From Aequorivita sp. (GTDB taxonomy: Bacteria > Bacteroidota > Bacteroidia > Flavobacteriales > Flavobacteriaceae), in the NCBI GenBank assembly GCA_024637015.1, contig JAGXGE010000035.1, positions 1-64,000 on the forward strand: a DNA stretch of 64,000 nucleotides. The letters run 5' to 3'. Below the pieces are notes generated by a model. It searched no databases and had not been told where the DNA came from. It saw only the letters and a list, made by a program, of their open reading frames with translations. This document shows positions 25,842 to 35,263 of this stretch, piece after piece; the stretch's first letter is position 1; each line of letters starts with the position of its first letter. Position numbers and translations under genes: made by a program.

Positions 25842-26035
25842 TGCTAACAAAAGCTATAGTTAATACGGGCTTTCGTACTTAATCTAAAGTGTAGTGTTTT
25901 TTAACTGAGTCCGCCAAATCTTTTGATTTGGCTTTAAAATGAAAAGATAAAACAAAATAAAAAGTTTTGGCTAAGTGCTTAATCGAAAGTTCACTACTTT
26001 TAATACCCGTACTAACCATAGCTGAGCCGTTATCA
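25842..26035. repeat. Large imperfect inverted-repeat element, attC-like in layout
   Basis: Outer arms AGCTATAGTTAATACGGG (25852-25869) and CCCGTACTAACCATAGCT (26006-26023) pair at 16 of 18 positions. Inside, GTAGTG pairs with CACTAC, and a perfect central hairpin GCCAAATC-TTTT-GATTTGGC sits at 25913-25932. A direct repeat CTTAATCkAAAGT occurs on both sides. From memory, close relatives of this sequence lie between accessory genes in many Flavobacteriaceae. The foldback resembles long integron attC sites, but the ends lack a perfect RYYYAAC/GTTRRRY pair and no integrase is in the window. Confidence 0.6.
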
Positions 26036-26059
26036 ACACTAAAAAGAACCTGAATATTA

Positions 26060-26512
26060 ATGGGGTATAATATTGTACTTATAGAACCGGAAATCCCAAT
26101 GAATACGGGTAATATTGGTCGTCTTAGTTTGGCATCAGGATCTGTTTTGCATTTAGTAAAACCGTTTGGGTTTGAATTAGATGATTCAAGGTTAAAAAGA
26201 GCCGGACTAGATTATTGGAAACACATTTCGCTGCATATTTATGAAAGTTCGGAGGAGTTTTTCTCAATAAATAAGGACAAAAACATGGTCTATCTCTCAA
26301 GTTCTGCAACGAAGGAGTATTGGTCTATTGATTATAGGGACAACATGTTTCTTATTTTTGGAAAAGAGTCTGTTGGTTTGCCAAAAAGTATAATCGCCGA
26401 AAACTCAGATAAACTTTATAAAATTCCAATTTACAGCAATCATGTTAGAAGCTTAAACTTAGCCAATGCTGTTAGTATTGTGGTGTATGAAGGTCTAAGG
26501 TGTATTAAGTAA
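26060..26512 (+). CDS. trmL: tRNA (cytidine/uridine-34-2'-O)-methyltransferase, TrmL type
   Basis: 150 residues, the length of a minimal SPOUT enzyme. Methylates the ribose at the wobble position of tRNA-Leu isoacceptors using S-adenosylmethionine. Motifs in order: NTGNIGRLSLASGSVLHL (motif 1), LIFGKESVGLP (motif 2) and IPIYSNHVRSLNLANAVSIVVYE (motif 3, the SAM-binding trefoil knot). It lies directly after the inverted-repeat element and ahead of the hydroxylase gene, an accessory setting for a gene that is usually chromosomal core. Confidence 0.93.
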   Translation: MGYNIVLIEPEIPMNTGNIGRLSLASGSVLHLVKPFGFELDDSRLKRAGLDYWKHISLHIYESSEEFFSINKDKNMVYLSSSATKEYWSIDYRDNMFLIFGKESVGLPKSIIAENSDKLYKIPIYSNHVRSLNLANAVSIVVYEGLRCIK

Positions 26513-26589
26513 AAACGATTGTTAACCTTTGCTGGTAGCATAAACCTAAAAAAAATAATCAATACAATAGCGACTAAAACCAACAATAG

Positions 26590-27186
26590 ATGAAACAGCA
26601 TGACGAATCTATAACCCAAAATAAAGACCGTATTAAATTGTCTTTGACGTTTAATGCGGCCAAAATGCTTTCAGAGGTTGAAGCTTTACAACTAGCAGCT
26701 TTTGAATATTACGATGTAATTTCGTTACGGGCACCCGCCCATATTGTGGATTCTACATTGCCTTTCCCACCACCTGCAGATGACTATGCAGATGGTTCTT
26801 GGACAGAATGGCTTGACACTCCTTTTCTGAAAAAAAGCCCATACCTGATGAGTGTTGTTGATGCCTTCAGAAATAATACAGATGTTACTTTAGTTAGGTT
26901 GTTGCGGCTAGCACCAGGATCAGTAGTAAAGGAGCATAGAGACCCTACACTTGCGCTGGAAATAGATAAATCTGTTTTGCGCCTCACCATTCCTATACTT
27001 ATTAATGATAAGGTCAAGTTCCTACTGAATAAAACCCCAGTTCCTATGCAACCTGGAGAGTGTTGGTATTTAAGACTCACAGACCCGCACGAAGTTACTA
27101 ATTTGGGAGAAACACAACGCATTAACCTAACCATAGATATGATACCCAACGAATGGGTTCGGAAAATGATTTCAGATGGTGAATAA
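26590..27186 (+). CDS. Free-standing aspartyl/asparaginyl beta-hydroxylase domain protein
   Basis: 198 residues. Double-stranded beta-helix dioxygenase of the Asp_Arg_Hydrox family: iron ligands H116 and D118 (KEHRDP) with H167 (DPHEVTN), and R177 (QRINLTIDM) for 2-oxoglutarate. The rest of the N-terminal half (LPFPPPADDYADGSWTEW) is typical of short bacterial members. Expected to hydroxylate a peptide or small molecule in the cytoplasm; no signal peptide. Lies 77 bases after trmL. What it modifies is not indicated by its neighbours. Confidence 0.85.
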   Translation: MKQHDESITQNKDRIKLSLTFNAAKMLSEVEALQLAAFEYYDVISLRAPAHIVDSTLPFPPPADDYADGSWTEWLDTPFLKKSPYLMSVVDAFRNNTDVTLVRLLRLAPGSVVKEHRDPTLALEIDKSVLRLTIPILINDKVKFLLNKTPVPMQPGECWYLRLTDPHEVTNLGETQRINLTIDMIPNEWVRKMISDGE

Positions 27187-27239
27187 TTGTTGGGCATTAG
27201 GAATGAAAAAAGTAACTTACTTAAATTCAAACACAAACA

Positions 27240-27453
27240 ATGAAAATAGTATTAATCATACTCGGAGTCATTCTTTTAGCCTTTTATTGAAAACATAACC
27301 CTTCCTAAAGGACACAAAAAAGCTAAAAGCGTACTGTTATTTGCCTATTATTTGGAGCCCAATGGCCCGATTACTGCTGAGTTGAAAGAAGATAAGAAGC
27401 TTAAAAATCTTTTACCATCAGACCATATAGAACTGATAGAAGAGGCTGAGTAG
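27240..27453 (+). pseudogene. Frameshifted small gene with N-terminal membrane helix
   Basis: Starting at ATG 27240, 16 codons encode a hydrophobic helix (VLIILGVILLAFY) and stop at TGA 27288-27290. One base on, frame +1 is open for 54 codons to TAG 27451-27453 (LPKGHKKAKSVLLFAYYL, then LLPSDHIELIEEAE), with normal coding character. Removing one T near 27287 would join them as a protein of about 70 residues. This is either a disabled gene, a sequencing error or a +1 recoding site at the TGA. No family recognised. A terminator follows 35 bases later. Confidence 0.55.
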
Positions 27454-27486
27454 TCTAGGTAACAAAGCAAAGCCAGCATATATGAA

Positions 27487-27518
27487 TAAAACCCCCAAGC
27501 AAACACTTAGGGGTTTTT
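27487..27518. terminator. Bidirectional terminator
   Basis: ACCCCCAAG / CTTAGGGGT stem with one mismatch, flanked by A on the left and T on the right. It separates the accessory genes from the converging clpB. Confidence 0.82.
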
Positions 27519-27543
27519 CAATTTAACTAATTAAAAATCCAAT

Positions 27544-30144
27544 CTACTCAACTAAACTCTCTTGGTTCCTAAACACCAGTGCATCATCAAAGCTATCTAG
27601 CAGAATAATACTGTCGGTAGTAATTTTTCCGGAAAGTATTTCTTTACTGAGCTCGTTCAGGACCTCACGTTGTATCACCCTTTTCACCGGTCTTGCTCCA
27701 TACTGAGGATCAAACCCTTTTTTGGCAAGATATGAAATAGCCTCTGGGGTGGCATCCAGCACAATGTTTTGTTTTAACAACATTTTGGAAACACCTTTTA
27801 ATTGAAGTCCCACAATTTTGTGGATATCTGCTTTATTGAGCGGTGTAAACATAATAATATCGTCTATACGGTTCAAAAATTCTGGGCGCACCGTTTGTTT
27901 TAGAAGTGCGAGTACTTCTACTTTGGCGCCTTCCATTGCAGTTTCGGGATCTTTCACGGTTTCAAAACGTTCCTGTATTATCTGGCTGCCCATATTGCTG
28001 GTCATAATGATAATGGTGTTTTTGAAATCTGCCAAGCGACCTTTGTTGTCAGTCAATCGGCCTTCGTCCAAAACCTGCAACAAAATGTTGAATGTGTCTG
28101 GGTGTGCTTTTTCGATCTCGTCTAGCAATACGACACTATACGGTTTGCGACGAACGGCTTCAGTGAGTTGTCCACCTTCCTCGTAACCCACATATCCTGG
28201 AGGCGCACCCACCAAACGACTCACGCTGTGGCGTTCTTGATATTCGCTCATATCAATACGCGTCATTGCGTTTTCGTCATCAAAAAGGTATTCTGCCAAT
28301 GCTTTAGCAAGCTCGGTTTTACCCACACCAGTTGCTCCCAAGAAGAGGAAACTACCAACAGGTTTCTTTTCATCCTGCAACCCTGCACGACTTCTCCTGA
28401 TGGCATCACTCACGGCAACAATTGCTTCATCCTGCCCAACTACGCGTTTGTGTAAGTGGTTTTCAAGCGTCAACAGTTTTTCACGGTCGCTTTGAAGCAT
28501 TTTCGTTACTGGAATTCCTGTCCATTTAGCTACAACTTCGGCAATGTCTTCGCGGGTTACCTCTTCTTTAATCATAGAAGTGCCTTCGTCGTTTTCAGCG
28601 AGCTGGGTTTCTAATTTACTTAAAGCGGCTTGTGCATCTTTGATTTTTCCGTAGCGTAGTTCAGCCACTTTCCCAAAATCGCCATCACGCTCAGCACGTT
28701 CAGCTTCCAGCTTGTATTCCTCAATCTGGGTTTTTAGGTTTTGAACATTGTCCACAACTTCTTTTTCACTTTGCCATCTTGCATTTAGTTCGTTGCGTTC
28801 CTCTTTCATATTTGCAAGATCGGAGTGCAGTGCTTTCAACTTTGTTTCGTCTTTCTCACGTTTTATGGCTTCAATTTCAATTTCAAGCTGCATAATTTTT
28901 CTATCCAAAACGTCAAGTTCCTCTGGTTTGGAATTAATCTCCATACGAAGTTTTGAAGCAGCTTCGTCCATTAAGTCAATTGCCTTGTCCGGAAGAAAAC
29001 GGTTTGTAATATATCTTTCTGAAAGTTCTACAGCGGCAATAATAGCTTCGTCTTTAATTCGCACCTTGTGGTGGGTTTCATATTTCTCTTTAATACCACG
29101 TAGGATTGATATGGCGCTCTCGGTATCGGGTTCGTCCACGATTACCTTTTGGAACCGGCGTTCCAATGCTTTGTCTTTTTCAAAATACTTTTGGTATTCA
29201 TCCAAAGTGGTTGCGCCAATAGCGCGCAATTCGCCTCTGGCAAGTGCAGGTTTCAGAATGTTTGCGGCATCCATAGCACCTTGTCCACCACCAGCTCCAA
29301 CTAAAGTGTGAATCTCATCAATGAAAAGCACAATATCACCTTCACTAGAAGTTACTTCTTTGATAACGGCTTTAAGGCGCTCTTCAAACTCACCTTTATA
29401 TTTTGCACCGGCAATCAACGCACCCATATCCAAAGAATAGATTTCTTTAGTTCTTAAATTTTCAGGAATATCGCCGTCTACAATTCTGTGCGCCAGACCT
29501 TCTGCGATAGCAGTTTTTCCCGTCCCGGGTTCACCAACCAACATTGGATTGTTTTTGGTTCTTCGCGTAAGTATTTGAAGAATTCTTCTAATTTCCTCAT
29601 CCCGACCAATTACAGGATCCAATTTACCATCACGGGCAAGCTGGTTGAGGTTTTTGGCGTATTTGTTTAAAGAATTATAAGTTTCTTCGGCACTTTGCGA
29701 AGTAACGTTTTCACCACCGCGCAATTCTTGGATGGCGGCTTTCATTCCTTTTTCGGTTACTCCTTGATCTTTTAGGCTTTGCGCAATGCTGCTTTTTGAA
29801 CCCAGAATAGCTAAAAGAAGATGTTCAATGGAAACGTATTCGTCACCCATCTTTTTAGCGATGTTGCTGGCCTCAATAACAGTTTTGTTCGCTTCTCGTG
29901 AAAGCATAATATCACCACCAGAAACCTTCGGGAAGCTTTCCAGTTGCTTATCTAGAATTTGTTTTAACGTAATAAGGTTTACGTTAAGTTTCTTTAGGAT
30001 GAAAGGAGTTACGTTTTCATCAACCTCAAAAATTGCTTTGAGGATGTGTTCATTTTCAATTTGTTGATGACCAAATCCTTGCGCAATTTGCTGCGCTTGC
30101 TGGATGGCCTCCTGGCTTTTAATTGTAAAATTGTTAAAATTCAT
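27544..30144 (-). CDS. clpB: ATP-dependent disaggregase ClpB
   Basis: 866 residues, full length. Works with DnaK to pull apart aggregated proteins after heat shock. N-domain 1-145; first AAA+ domain with Walker [10 protein letters not shown] and Walker [10 protein letters not shown]; long coiled-coil M-domain (about 400-530, [20 protein letters not shown]), which distinguishes ClpB from ClpC and ClpA; second AAA+ domain with GATGVGKTE, the pore loop region [19 protein letters not shown] and [13 protein letters not shown]. No ClpP-binding IGF loop. Divergent from ytxJ. Confidence 0.97.
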   Translation of the reverse strand: MNFNNFTIKSQEAIQQAQQIAQGFGHQQIENEHILKAIFEVDENVTPFILKKLNVNLITLKQILDKQLESFPKVSGGDIMLSREANKTVIEASNIAKKMGDEYVSIEHLLLAILGSKSSIAQSLKDQGVTEKGMKAAIQELRGGENVTSQSAEETYNSLNKYAKNLNQLARDGKLDPVIGRDEEIRRILQILTRRTKNNPMLVGEPGTGKTAIAEGLAHRIVDGDIPENLRTKEIYSLDMGALIAGAKYKGEFEERLKAVIKEVTSSEGDIVLFIDEIHTLVGAGGGQGAMDAANILKPALARGELRAIGATTLDEYQKYFEKDKALERRFQKVIVDEPDTESAISILRGIKEKYETHHKVRIKDEAIIAAVELSERYITNRFLPDKAIDLMDEAASKLRMEINSKPEELDVLDRKIMQLEIEIEAIKREKDETKLKALHSDLANMKEERNELNARWQSEKEVVDNVQNLKTQIEEYKLEAERAERDGDFGKVAELRYGKIKDAQAALSKLETQLAENDEGTSMIKEEVTREDIAEVVAKWTGIPVTKMLQSDREKLLTLENHLHKRVVGQDEAIVAVSDAIRRSRAGLQDEKKPVGSFLFLGATGVGKTELAKALAEYLFDDENAMTRIDMSEYQERHSVSRLVGAPPGYVGYEEGGQLTEAVRRKPYSVVLLDEIEKAHPDTFNILLQVLDEGRLTDNKGRLADFKNTIIIMTSNMGSQIIQERFETVKDPETAMEGAKVEVLALLKQTVRPEFLNRIDDIIMFTPLNKADIHKIVGLQLKGVSKMLLKQNIVLDATPEAISYLAKKGFDPQYGARPVKRVIQREVLNELSKEILSGKITTDSIILLDSFDDALVFRNQESLVE

Positions 30145-30269
30145 ATATAGTGTTTTTATCTTTTAATGTCAGTTCAATCACAGTCAAAAAACTATTCTCC
30201 TAAAGCATAATTTCAAATACAAAGCCATAATAAATTTACGACAAAATGTCTGTAAAACCAGGTATTTTA

Positions 30270-30286
30270 ACAGTCATTATGACTGT
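30270..30286. promoter_or_regulatory. 17-bp palindrome in the clpB/ytxJ divergent region
   Basis: ACAGTCAT-T-ATGACTGT is a perfect 8-bp inverted repeat with a single central base. It lies between the start codons of clpB and ytxJ, about 55 bases before the ytxJ -7 box, and may be an operator for one or both. No regulator is assigned; it is unlike the CIRCE element. Confidence 0.45.
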
Positions 30287-30340
30287 CTTAAAGTTTTACC
30301 TTTTATAATTTCTTTGAGAGAATATTGTCTTTCTATGATG

Positions 30341-30348
30341 TAGTTTTG
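30341..30348 (+). promoter_or_regulatory. -7 box of ytxJ
   Basis: TAGTTTTG, an exact TAnnTTTG match, 16 bases before the ATG at 30365. A TTTG at 30313 is 24 bases upstream, longer than usual for the -33 element. Confidence 0.42.
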
Positions 30349-30364
30349 TAAAAAAATATAGAAC

Positions 30365-30757
30365 ATGGGATTTTTAGATATATTCAAAACACCGAGAGAC
30401 ATTGCAAAAGAAGAAATAGTGGAGGTGCCGTGGCACGTTTTGGGCAAAATGGATCAGTTAGATGAAATAGTTGAAGAATCCAAAGCCAAGCCGGTAGCCA
30501 TCTTTAAGCATTCTACCCGTTGTGGAATCAGCCGAGGGGTTTTGAAATTGTTAGAAAAAAACTACAGTCTTACCGATAATCAATTGAAGCTTTATTATCT
30601 CGATCTTATACAAAACCGCGATATTTCGAATGAAATTGCGGCACGTTTTAAAGTAAATCACGAAAGCCCACAAATGATTGTTATTAAAAATGGGGCAGTG
30701 GTTCACCATGATTCGCACCATTCTATTGAGGCTTCTCATTTGGAAAGATTTATCTAA
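30365..30757 (+). CDS. ytxJ: Bacillithiol-system redox protein YtxJ
   Basis: 130 residues. Monothiol bacilliredoxin-like thioredoxin fold: a single active cysteine C53 in KHSTRCGISRGVL, followed by YYLDLIQNRDISNEIAARF and the cis-Pro segment HESPQMIVIKNG. YtxJ is thought to remove bacillithiol from mixed disulfides on proteins, so the organism probably makes bacillithiol; the synthesis genes are not in the window. Converges on the next gene with only a 3-base gap. Confidence 0.92.
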   Translation: MGFLDIFKTPRDIAKEEIVEVPWHVLGKMDQLDEIVEESKAKPVAIFKHSTRCGISRGVLKLLEKNYSLTDNQLKLYYLDLIQNRDISNEIAARFKVNHESPQMIVIKNGAVVHHDSHHSIEASHLERFI

Positions 30758-30760
30758 GTT

Positions 30761-31942
30761 TTAGAGGGAATTATCCCGCAAAATTTCTTTAAACCTTTCT
30801 TTTATATTCTGCCCGGCATCAAAAACCATTTGTTCGTTGTTGGGAAAGGGTATAAAGTGATTGTTTAAAAGCATTAGATCTTCGCCTGTCAATGCCCGCT
30901 TGTCTCCGCGATATGTAGCAAAAGCATTTTCAAAAATAAATTCAGAAGAGAGTGGAAAGCTGTTTAGTTGCTGTCTTCTGTTTAAATCTTTATAAACAAC
31001 CGCTCCACCCACAAATACTGATTTTTCCTGAGTGGTTATATAAATTGTAGCAGAAACATCGATAAATTTTTCAATTTTAATTGGATTACCAAGACTATCC
31101 TTAACAATATTTCCTCTGCGATCACGTCTGTAATCGTAGCCGTCTTGAATTCGCTGTTTGCGAATGTATTGTCTATCAGCTAAACGTTCAGGCGAAATTT
31201 GAATGGTTTGAAAGTTGAGGTCAATTCCCAAATCATAATTAATTCTATTTTCACGTTTGCTGTGATATTCAGTCCAAAAATCATTTAAGCCATAGGTGTT
31301 GAAATTGAGCAAATCCTGCTCCAGACGGAAAGGTATGAACTGACCTGTGTGATTATTCAGGGTTACAAAAACAAAATCAGTCCCACGGAAATGGGTGTCT
31401 TCCTTCAATTGGAAAACATCTTTATAATTAGGTTGGACTTCATCCAATTCACATAAAACATTATATGCACTGCGGTAATCCTGTTTTGTGTTGCGTTGCG
31501 TATAAACGATGGCCTCTTGGTACAATGACTTCACATACGCATCCTTCGCAGCCAACAAATCATTGGAATAATCGGAAAATACAAAGTTTGCTTTGCGTCC
31601 CATTTCAATGCTATAAAGCGGAAGTAACGGACGAATCAAATTTTGGCGCCATTCAAGATCCAGATATGTATAATACATTTCTTTCGCGCTGGCGGGACTG
31701 TTTTCTCTTTTTAGAAAAGCAATCTGGCGGTTATCCTCATCTTTGGCTTTCAAAAATGCTTCTTCCAAAAGGCGGATGTGGGCATCGTATTCCTTTGAGC
31801 TTTTGTCTTTTTGAAGTTTTTTTACAGCAAGTTCTATTGCTTCATCATAATTTCCCTGTGAAACAAACTTTTGGGTTCGCTTTACGCTATTGCAGGAAAT
31901 GCTGAAAAGAGCAGTAAATAGTAGTATGTAAAAAGCCTTCAT
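30761..31942 (-). CDS. Conserved lipoprotein with N-terminal TPR-like helices
   Basis: 393 residues. Lipoprotein signal with C17 (LFSISC). Residues about 20-180 are helical and repetitive (FVSQGNYDEAIELAVKKLQKD, ALANSK-like helices), resembling TPR repeats; the remainder is mixed beta with a charged insert around DGYDYRRDRRGNIV. I do not recognise a named family. Envelope location is inferred. Stands alone, converging with ytxJ and lying 49 bases downstream of the fumarylacetoacetase gene on the same strand. Confidence 0.78.
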   Translation of the reverse strand: MKAFYILLFTALFSISCNSVKRTQKFVSQGNYDEAIELAVKKLQKDKSSKEYDAHIRLLEEAFLKAKDEDNRQIAFLKRENSPASAKEMYYTYLDLEWRQNLIRPLLPLYSIEMGRKANFVFSDYSNDLLAAKDAYVKSLYQEAIVYTQRNTKQDYRSAYNVLCELDEVQPNYKDVFQLKEDTHFRGTDFVFVTLNNHTGQFIPFRLEQDLLNFNTYGLNDFWTEYHSKRENRINYDLGIDLNFQTIQISPERLADRQYIRKQRIQDGYDYRRDRRGNIVKDSLGNPIKIEKFIDVSATIYITTQEKSVFVGGAVVYKDLNRRQQLNSFPLSSEFIFENAFATYRGDKRALTGEDLMLLNNHFIPFPNNEQMVFDAGQNIKERFKEILRDNSL

Positions 31943-31991
31943 AACAAATTGATTTGGTTATGAAGGCTAAAATACAATAGTGGTGCCAATT

Positions 31992-33272
31992 TTAATTTTT
32001 ATTGGCTGGTAAAAGTTTTGTACGACATTCGCCGAAACCAATCCGCACATTTTCGTTTTTGCAAAAACCTTTCAAAATAACGGTATCGTTATCATTGATG
32101 AATTTGCGCTCCGAGCCATCGGAAAGTTTAATGGGTTTTTCACCGCGCCAAGTAAGTTCTAGCATAGAACCATATGAATCTGGGGTAGGCCCTGAAATAG
32201 TTCCACTTCCCATCATATCGCCACTGTTTACGTTACAACCATTTATGGTGTGATGCGCCAATTGTTGCGCCATATTCCAGTACATATATTTGAAATTCGA
32301 AGTAGAAACCTTGTTTTCGTCGCCGTTATCTGGGCAAATGTATACTTCCAAGTTTATATCGTAACTTTTCTTTCCTTTATATTGAAGGTAGGGTAGTTGC
32401 TCCATTTCAGGCTTTGGGCCATCTACTTTGAAGGGTTGTAAGGCATCCAACGTTACAATCCAAGGAGAAATTGATGATGCAAAGTTCTTCGCTAAAAATG
32501 GTCCAAGGGGAACATATTCCCACTTTTGAATATCACGTGCGCTCCAATCGTTGAAAAGTACTAGTCCGAAAATATATTCTTCAGCTTCATTAACTGGAAT
32601 TGGTTCACCCAATACGTTTGCATCTGTAGTAATAAAAGCCATTTCCAATTCAAAATCCACTAATCTTGAAGGGCCGAAAACAGGTTCGGTTGCGCCGTCG
32701 GGCATGGTTTGTCCCCAAGGTCTTCGTGCGTTTATGCCACTTGGAATGATTGAAGAACTTCTTCCGTGGTAACCTACGGGAATGTGAAGCCAATTGGGCA
32801 TTAAAGCATTTTCTTTTCCACGGAACATAGTACCAACATTGGTTGCGTGTTCTTTACTGGAGTAGAAGTCGGTATAATCTCCAACCTGCACGGGAAGCTG
32901 CATTTCAACTTCATCTAAAGTGAAAAGGATATGCTTTCTATGATCTTTATTATCGCGAAGTTTAGGATTTTCATTATCGAAAATATCTGCTATTCGGTTT
33001 CTTACGAGCCGCCAAGTTTTTCTTCCATCACTTATAAAATCGTTTAAAGTGTCTTGAAGGAATATATCGTCTGTCAGTTCAATTCCTTTAAAATAACCTA
33101 ATTGGTGCAGGGCGCCAAGGTCAATGGCGTAATCGCCAATTCGGGTTCCGATGGTTATAATATCATCGCGTGTCAAGAAAACACCGAATGGAATATTTTG
33201 AATTGGAAAATCTGTAACTGACGTGGTATCGAGCCAGGTTTTTCGTTTTGGGTCGTTGGCAGTTATGGGCAT
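31992..33272 (-). CDS. fahA: Fumarylacetoacetase
   Basis: 426 residues, full length. Cleaves fumarylacetoacetate to fumarate and acetoacetate, the last step of tyrosine and phenylalanine breakdown. The N-terminal SH3-like domain begins NIPFGVFL; the catalytic domain shows HVGYHGRSSS-type sequence (IPVGYHGRSSSI), FELEMAFIT for metal ligands, LFNDWSARDIQKWEYVPLGPFLAKNF and MGSGTISGPTPDSYGSMLELTW. Other genes of the pathway are not next to it. Confidence 0.96.
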   Translation of the reverse strand: MPITANDPKRKTWLDTTSVTDFPIQNIPFGVFLTRDDIITIGTRIGDYAIDLGALHQLGYFKGIELTDDIFLQDTLNDFISDGRKTWRLVRNRIADIFDNENPKLRDNKDHRKHILFTLDEVEMQLPVQVGDYTDFYSSKEHATNVGTMFRGKENALMPNWLHIPVGYHGRSSSIIPSGINARRPWGQTMPDGATEPVFGPSRLVDFELEMAFITTDANVLGEPIPVNEAEEYIFGLVLFNDWSARDIQKWEYVPLGPFLAKNFASSISPWIVTLDALQPFKVDGPKPEMEQLPYLQYKGKKSYDINLEVYICPDNGDENKVSTSNFKYMYWNMAQQLAHHTINGCNVNSGDMMGSGTISGPTPDSYGSMLELTWRGEKPIKLSDGSERKFINDNDTVILKGFCKNENVRIGFGECRTKLLPANKN

Positions 33273-33436
33273 GTTAAAAATTATTTTATTGTTAAAAATA
33301 AAACTAAGTAAAAAAATTCAAATTGTTTAAAATCAAATAATTAATTACTTAGTATGTTTTGTTTTCAACTAGGGTTTTGTTAGTAAAATTCTTCATCAAA
33401 TATATATATTTCATGATAGTTACCGAATGTAATTAC

Positions 33437-33444
33437 TATTTTTG
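33437..33444 (+). promoter_or_regulatory. -7 box of the glyA operon
   Basis: TATTTTTG, an exact consensus match 25 bases before the ATG at 33470, at the end of a very AT-rich divergent region shared with fahA. No well-placed -33 element. Confidence 0.42.
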
Positions 33445-33469
33445 GATTTAATTAACTTTTACAGATATT

Positions 33470-34744
33470 ATGCAACGCGACGAACAAATTTTTGAATTAA
33501 TAGAAGACGAAAAACAGCGCCAACTCAACGGTCTGGAGCTGATTGCTTCAGAGAATTTTGTAAGCGACCAAGTGTTGGAAGCTGCAGGTTCCGTTTTAAC
33601 AAATAAATATGCCGAAGGCTACCCCGGAAAACGCTATTACGGTGGCTGCGAAGTGGTGGACGAAGTAGAACAAATAGCCATTGACCGCGCAAAAGCGTTG
33701 TTTGGGGCAGAATATGCAAACGTACAGCCGCACAGTGGTTCGCAGGCAAATACCGCTGTTTTTGCAGCCTGCTTAAAACCAGGTGATAAATTTTTGGGTT
33801 TTGACCTTTCACACGGCGGTCACTTAACGCATGGTTCGCCAGTTAATTTTTCTGGAAGACTTTATAATCCTGTATTTTATGGAGTTGACAAAGAGACCGG
33901 GCGAATTGATTATGATAAAGTAGAAGAAATAGCGATCAAGGAAAAGCCCAAAATGATTATTGCCGGAGCTTCCGCTTATTCTAGGGAGATTGATTATAAA
34001 CGTTTCCGTGAGATTGCTGATAAAGTTGGTGCTATTCTCTTTGCAGATATTGCGCACCCTGCGGGTTTGATTGCCAAAGGAATTATTGGCGATCCGCTTC
34101 CACATTGCCATGTTGTTACAACTACAACACATAAAACTCTTCGCGGACCTCGTGGTGGAATGATATTGATGGGCAAGGATTTTGACAATCCTTTTGGACA
34201 AAAACTAAAAAACGGAAACCTTAAAAAAATGAGCAGTCTTTTGGACAGCGCTATTTTTCCAGGAAATCAAGGCGGGCCTTTAGAACATATTATTGCTGCT
34301 AAAGCTGTCGCTTTTGGGGAAGCATTGACGGATGATTTTCTCCATTATATGGTGCAAGTGAAGAAAAATGCCGAAGTTATGGCGAACAAATTTGTTGAAA
34401 AAGGATACGATATTATATCAGGCGGAACAGATAATCATATGATGCTAATCGACCTTCGCAATAAAAATATATCAGGCAAAGATGCTGAGGATGCATTGGG
34501 CAAAGCAGATATAACCGTAAATAAAAACATGGTACCTTTTGATGACAAATCACCTTTTGTCACCAGTGGAATCCGTGTTGGCACCGCAGCGGTAACCACT
34601 CGTGGTTTAGTTGAGAAGGATATGGTGAAAATCGTGGAATTGATAGATGAAGTGATAATGAATCACGAAGATGAAGCCAGATTGGATAGCATTGCTGAAA
34701 AAGTAACCGAAATGATGTCTGGTTTGCCGCTTTTTAAAAGTTAA
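33470..34744 (+). CDS. glyA: Serine hydroxymethyltransferase
   Basis: 424 residues. PLP enzyme that interconverts serine and glycine and loads tetrahydrofolate with a one-carbon unit. Motifs: [46 protein letters not shown], and the PLP lysine K222 in [14 protein letters not shown]. All conserved residues are present. First gene of a five-gene + strand run ending at the terminator near 37,000, with the following gene only three bases away. Confidence 0.97.
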   Translation: MQRDEQIFELIEDEKQRQLNGLELIASENFVSDQVLEAAGSVLTNKYAEGYPGKRYYGGCEVVDEVEQIAIDRAKALFGAEYANVQPHSGSQANTAVFAACLKPGDKFLGFDLSHGGHLTHGSPVNFSGRLYNPVFYGVDKETGRIDYDKVEEIAIKEKPKMIIAGASAYSREIDYKRFREIADKVGAILFADIAHPAGLIAKGIIGDPLPHCHVVTTTTHKTLRGPRGGMILMGKDFDNPFGQKLKNGNLKKMSSLLDSAIFPGNQGGPLEHIIAAKAVAFGEALTDDFLHYMVQVKKNAEVMANKFVEKGYDIISGGTDNHMMLIDLRNKNISGKDAEDALGKADITVNKNMVPFDDKSPFVTSGIRVGTAAVTTRGLVEKDMVKIVELIDEVIMNHEDEARLDSIAEKVTEMMSGLPLFKS

Positions 34745-34747
34745 TGA

Positions 34748-35242
34748 ATGATTCAAACAGACAGGCTTGAATTGAGGGAATATACTTTAAAAGATGCGCC
34801 CTTTATTTATAAACTGATGAATAGCGAAGGATGGTTAAAAAACATCGGTGATAGATGTATAAATTCTATTGAAGATGCTGAAGCCTATATGGTTAAAAAT
34901 TACTTAAGTAGTTATGAGAAACATGGTTTTGGGCCCTATTTGGTATCATTAAAGGAAGACGGAACACCTATAGGTTCTGCTGGACTATACAAAAGGGATA
35001 ACCTAAATTTCCCAGACGTGGGGTTCGCTTTTTTAGCTGAATTTGGAAATAAAGGCTACGCATTTGAAGCTGCAAATGCGGTAATGCAATTTGCAGCGGA
35101 AAATTTAAAAACCCAAACAATCGTTGGTATAGTTTTACCCGAAAATCTTTCTTCAATAAAACTTTTGAAAAAACTAGGGCTTATGGAAATAGGCACCTAT
35201 AAATATGAAGATGGGGAAGAACTGCTTTTGTTTTCAAATTAA
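34748..35242 (+). CDS. GNAT N-acetyltransferase
   Basis: 164 residues. Acetyltransf_3 pattern: TDRLELREYTLKDAPFIYKLMNSEGW at the start, GSAGLYKRDNLNFPDVGFAFLAEFGNKGYAFEAANAVMQFA for the acetyl-CoA binding region, and NLSSIKLLKKLGL near the end. Starts three bases after the glyA stop, so probably translated from the same mRNA. The acetylated target cannot be read from the sequence. Confidence 0.9.
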   Translation: MIQTDRLELREYTLKDAPFIYKLMNSEGWLKNIGDRCINSIEDAEAYMVKNYLSSYEKHGFGPYLVSLKEDGTPIGSAGLYKRDNLNFPDVGFAFLAEFGNKGYAFEAANAVMQFAAENLKTQTIVGIVLPENLSSIKLLKKLGLMEIGTYKYEDGEELLLFSN

Positions 35243-35263
35243 CTATTTTTAAAATCTATTGTA

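Noticed and set aside
25595-25882. 95-codon + strand frame next to the foldback element
   Set aside because: It runs into the inverted repeat and reads as non-coding sequence; no protein-like pattern.
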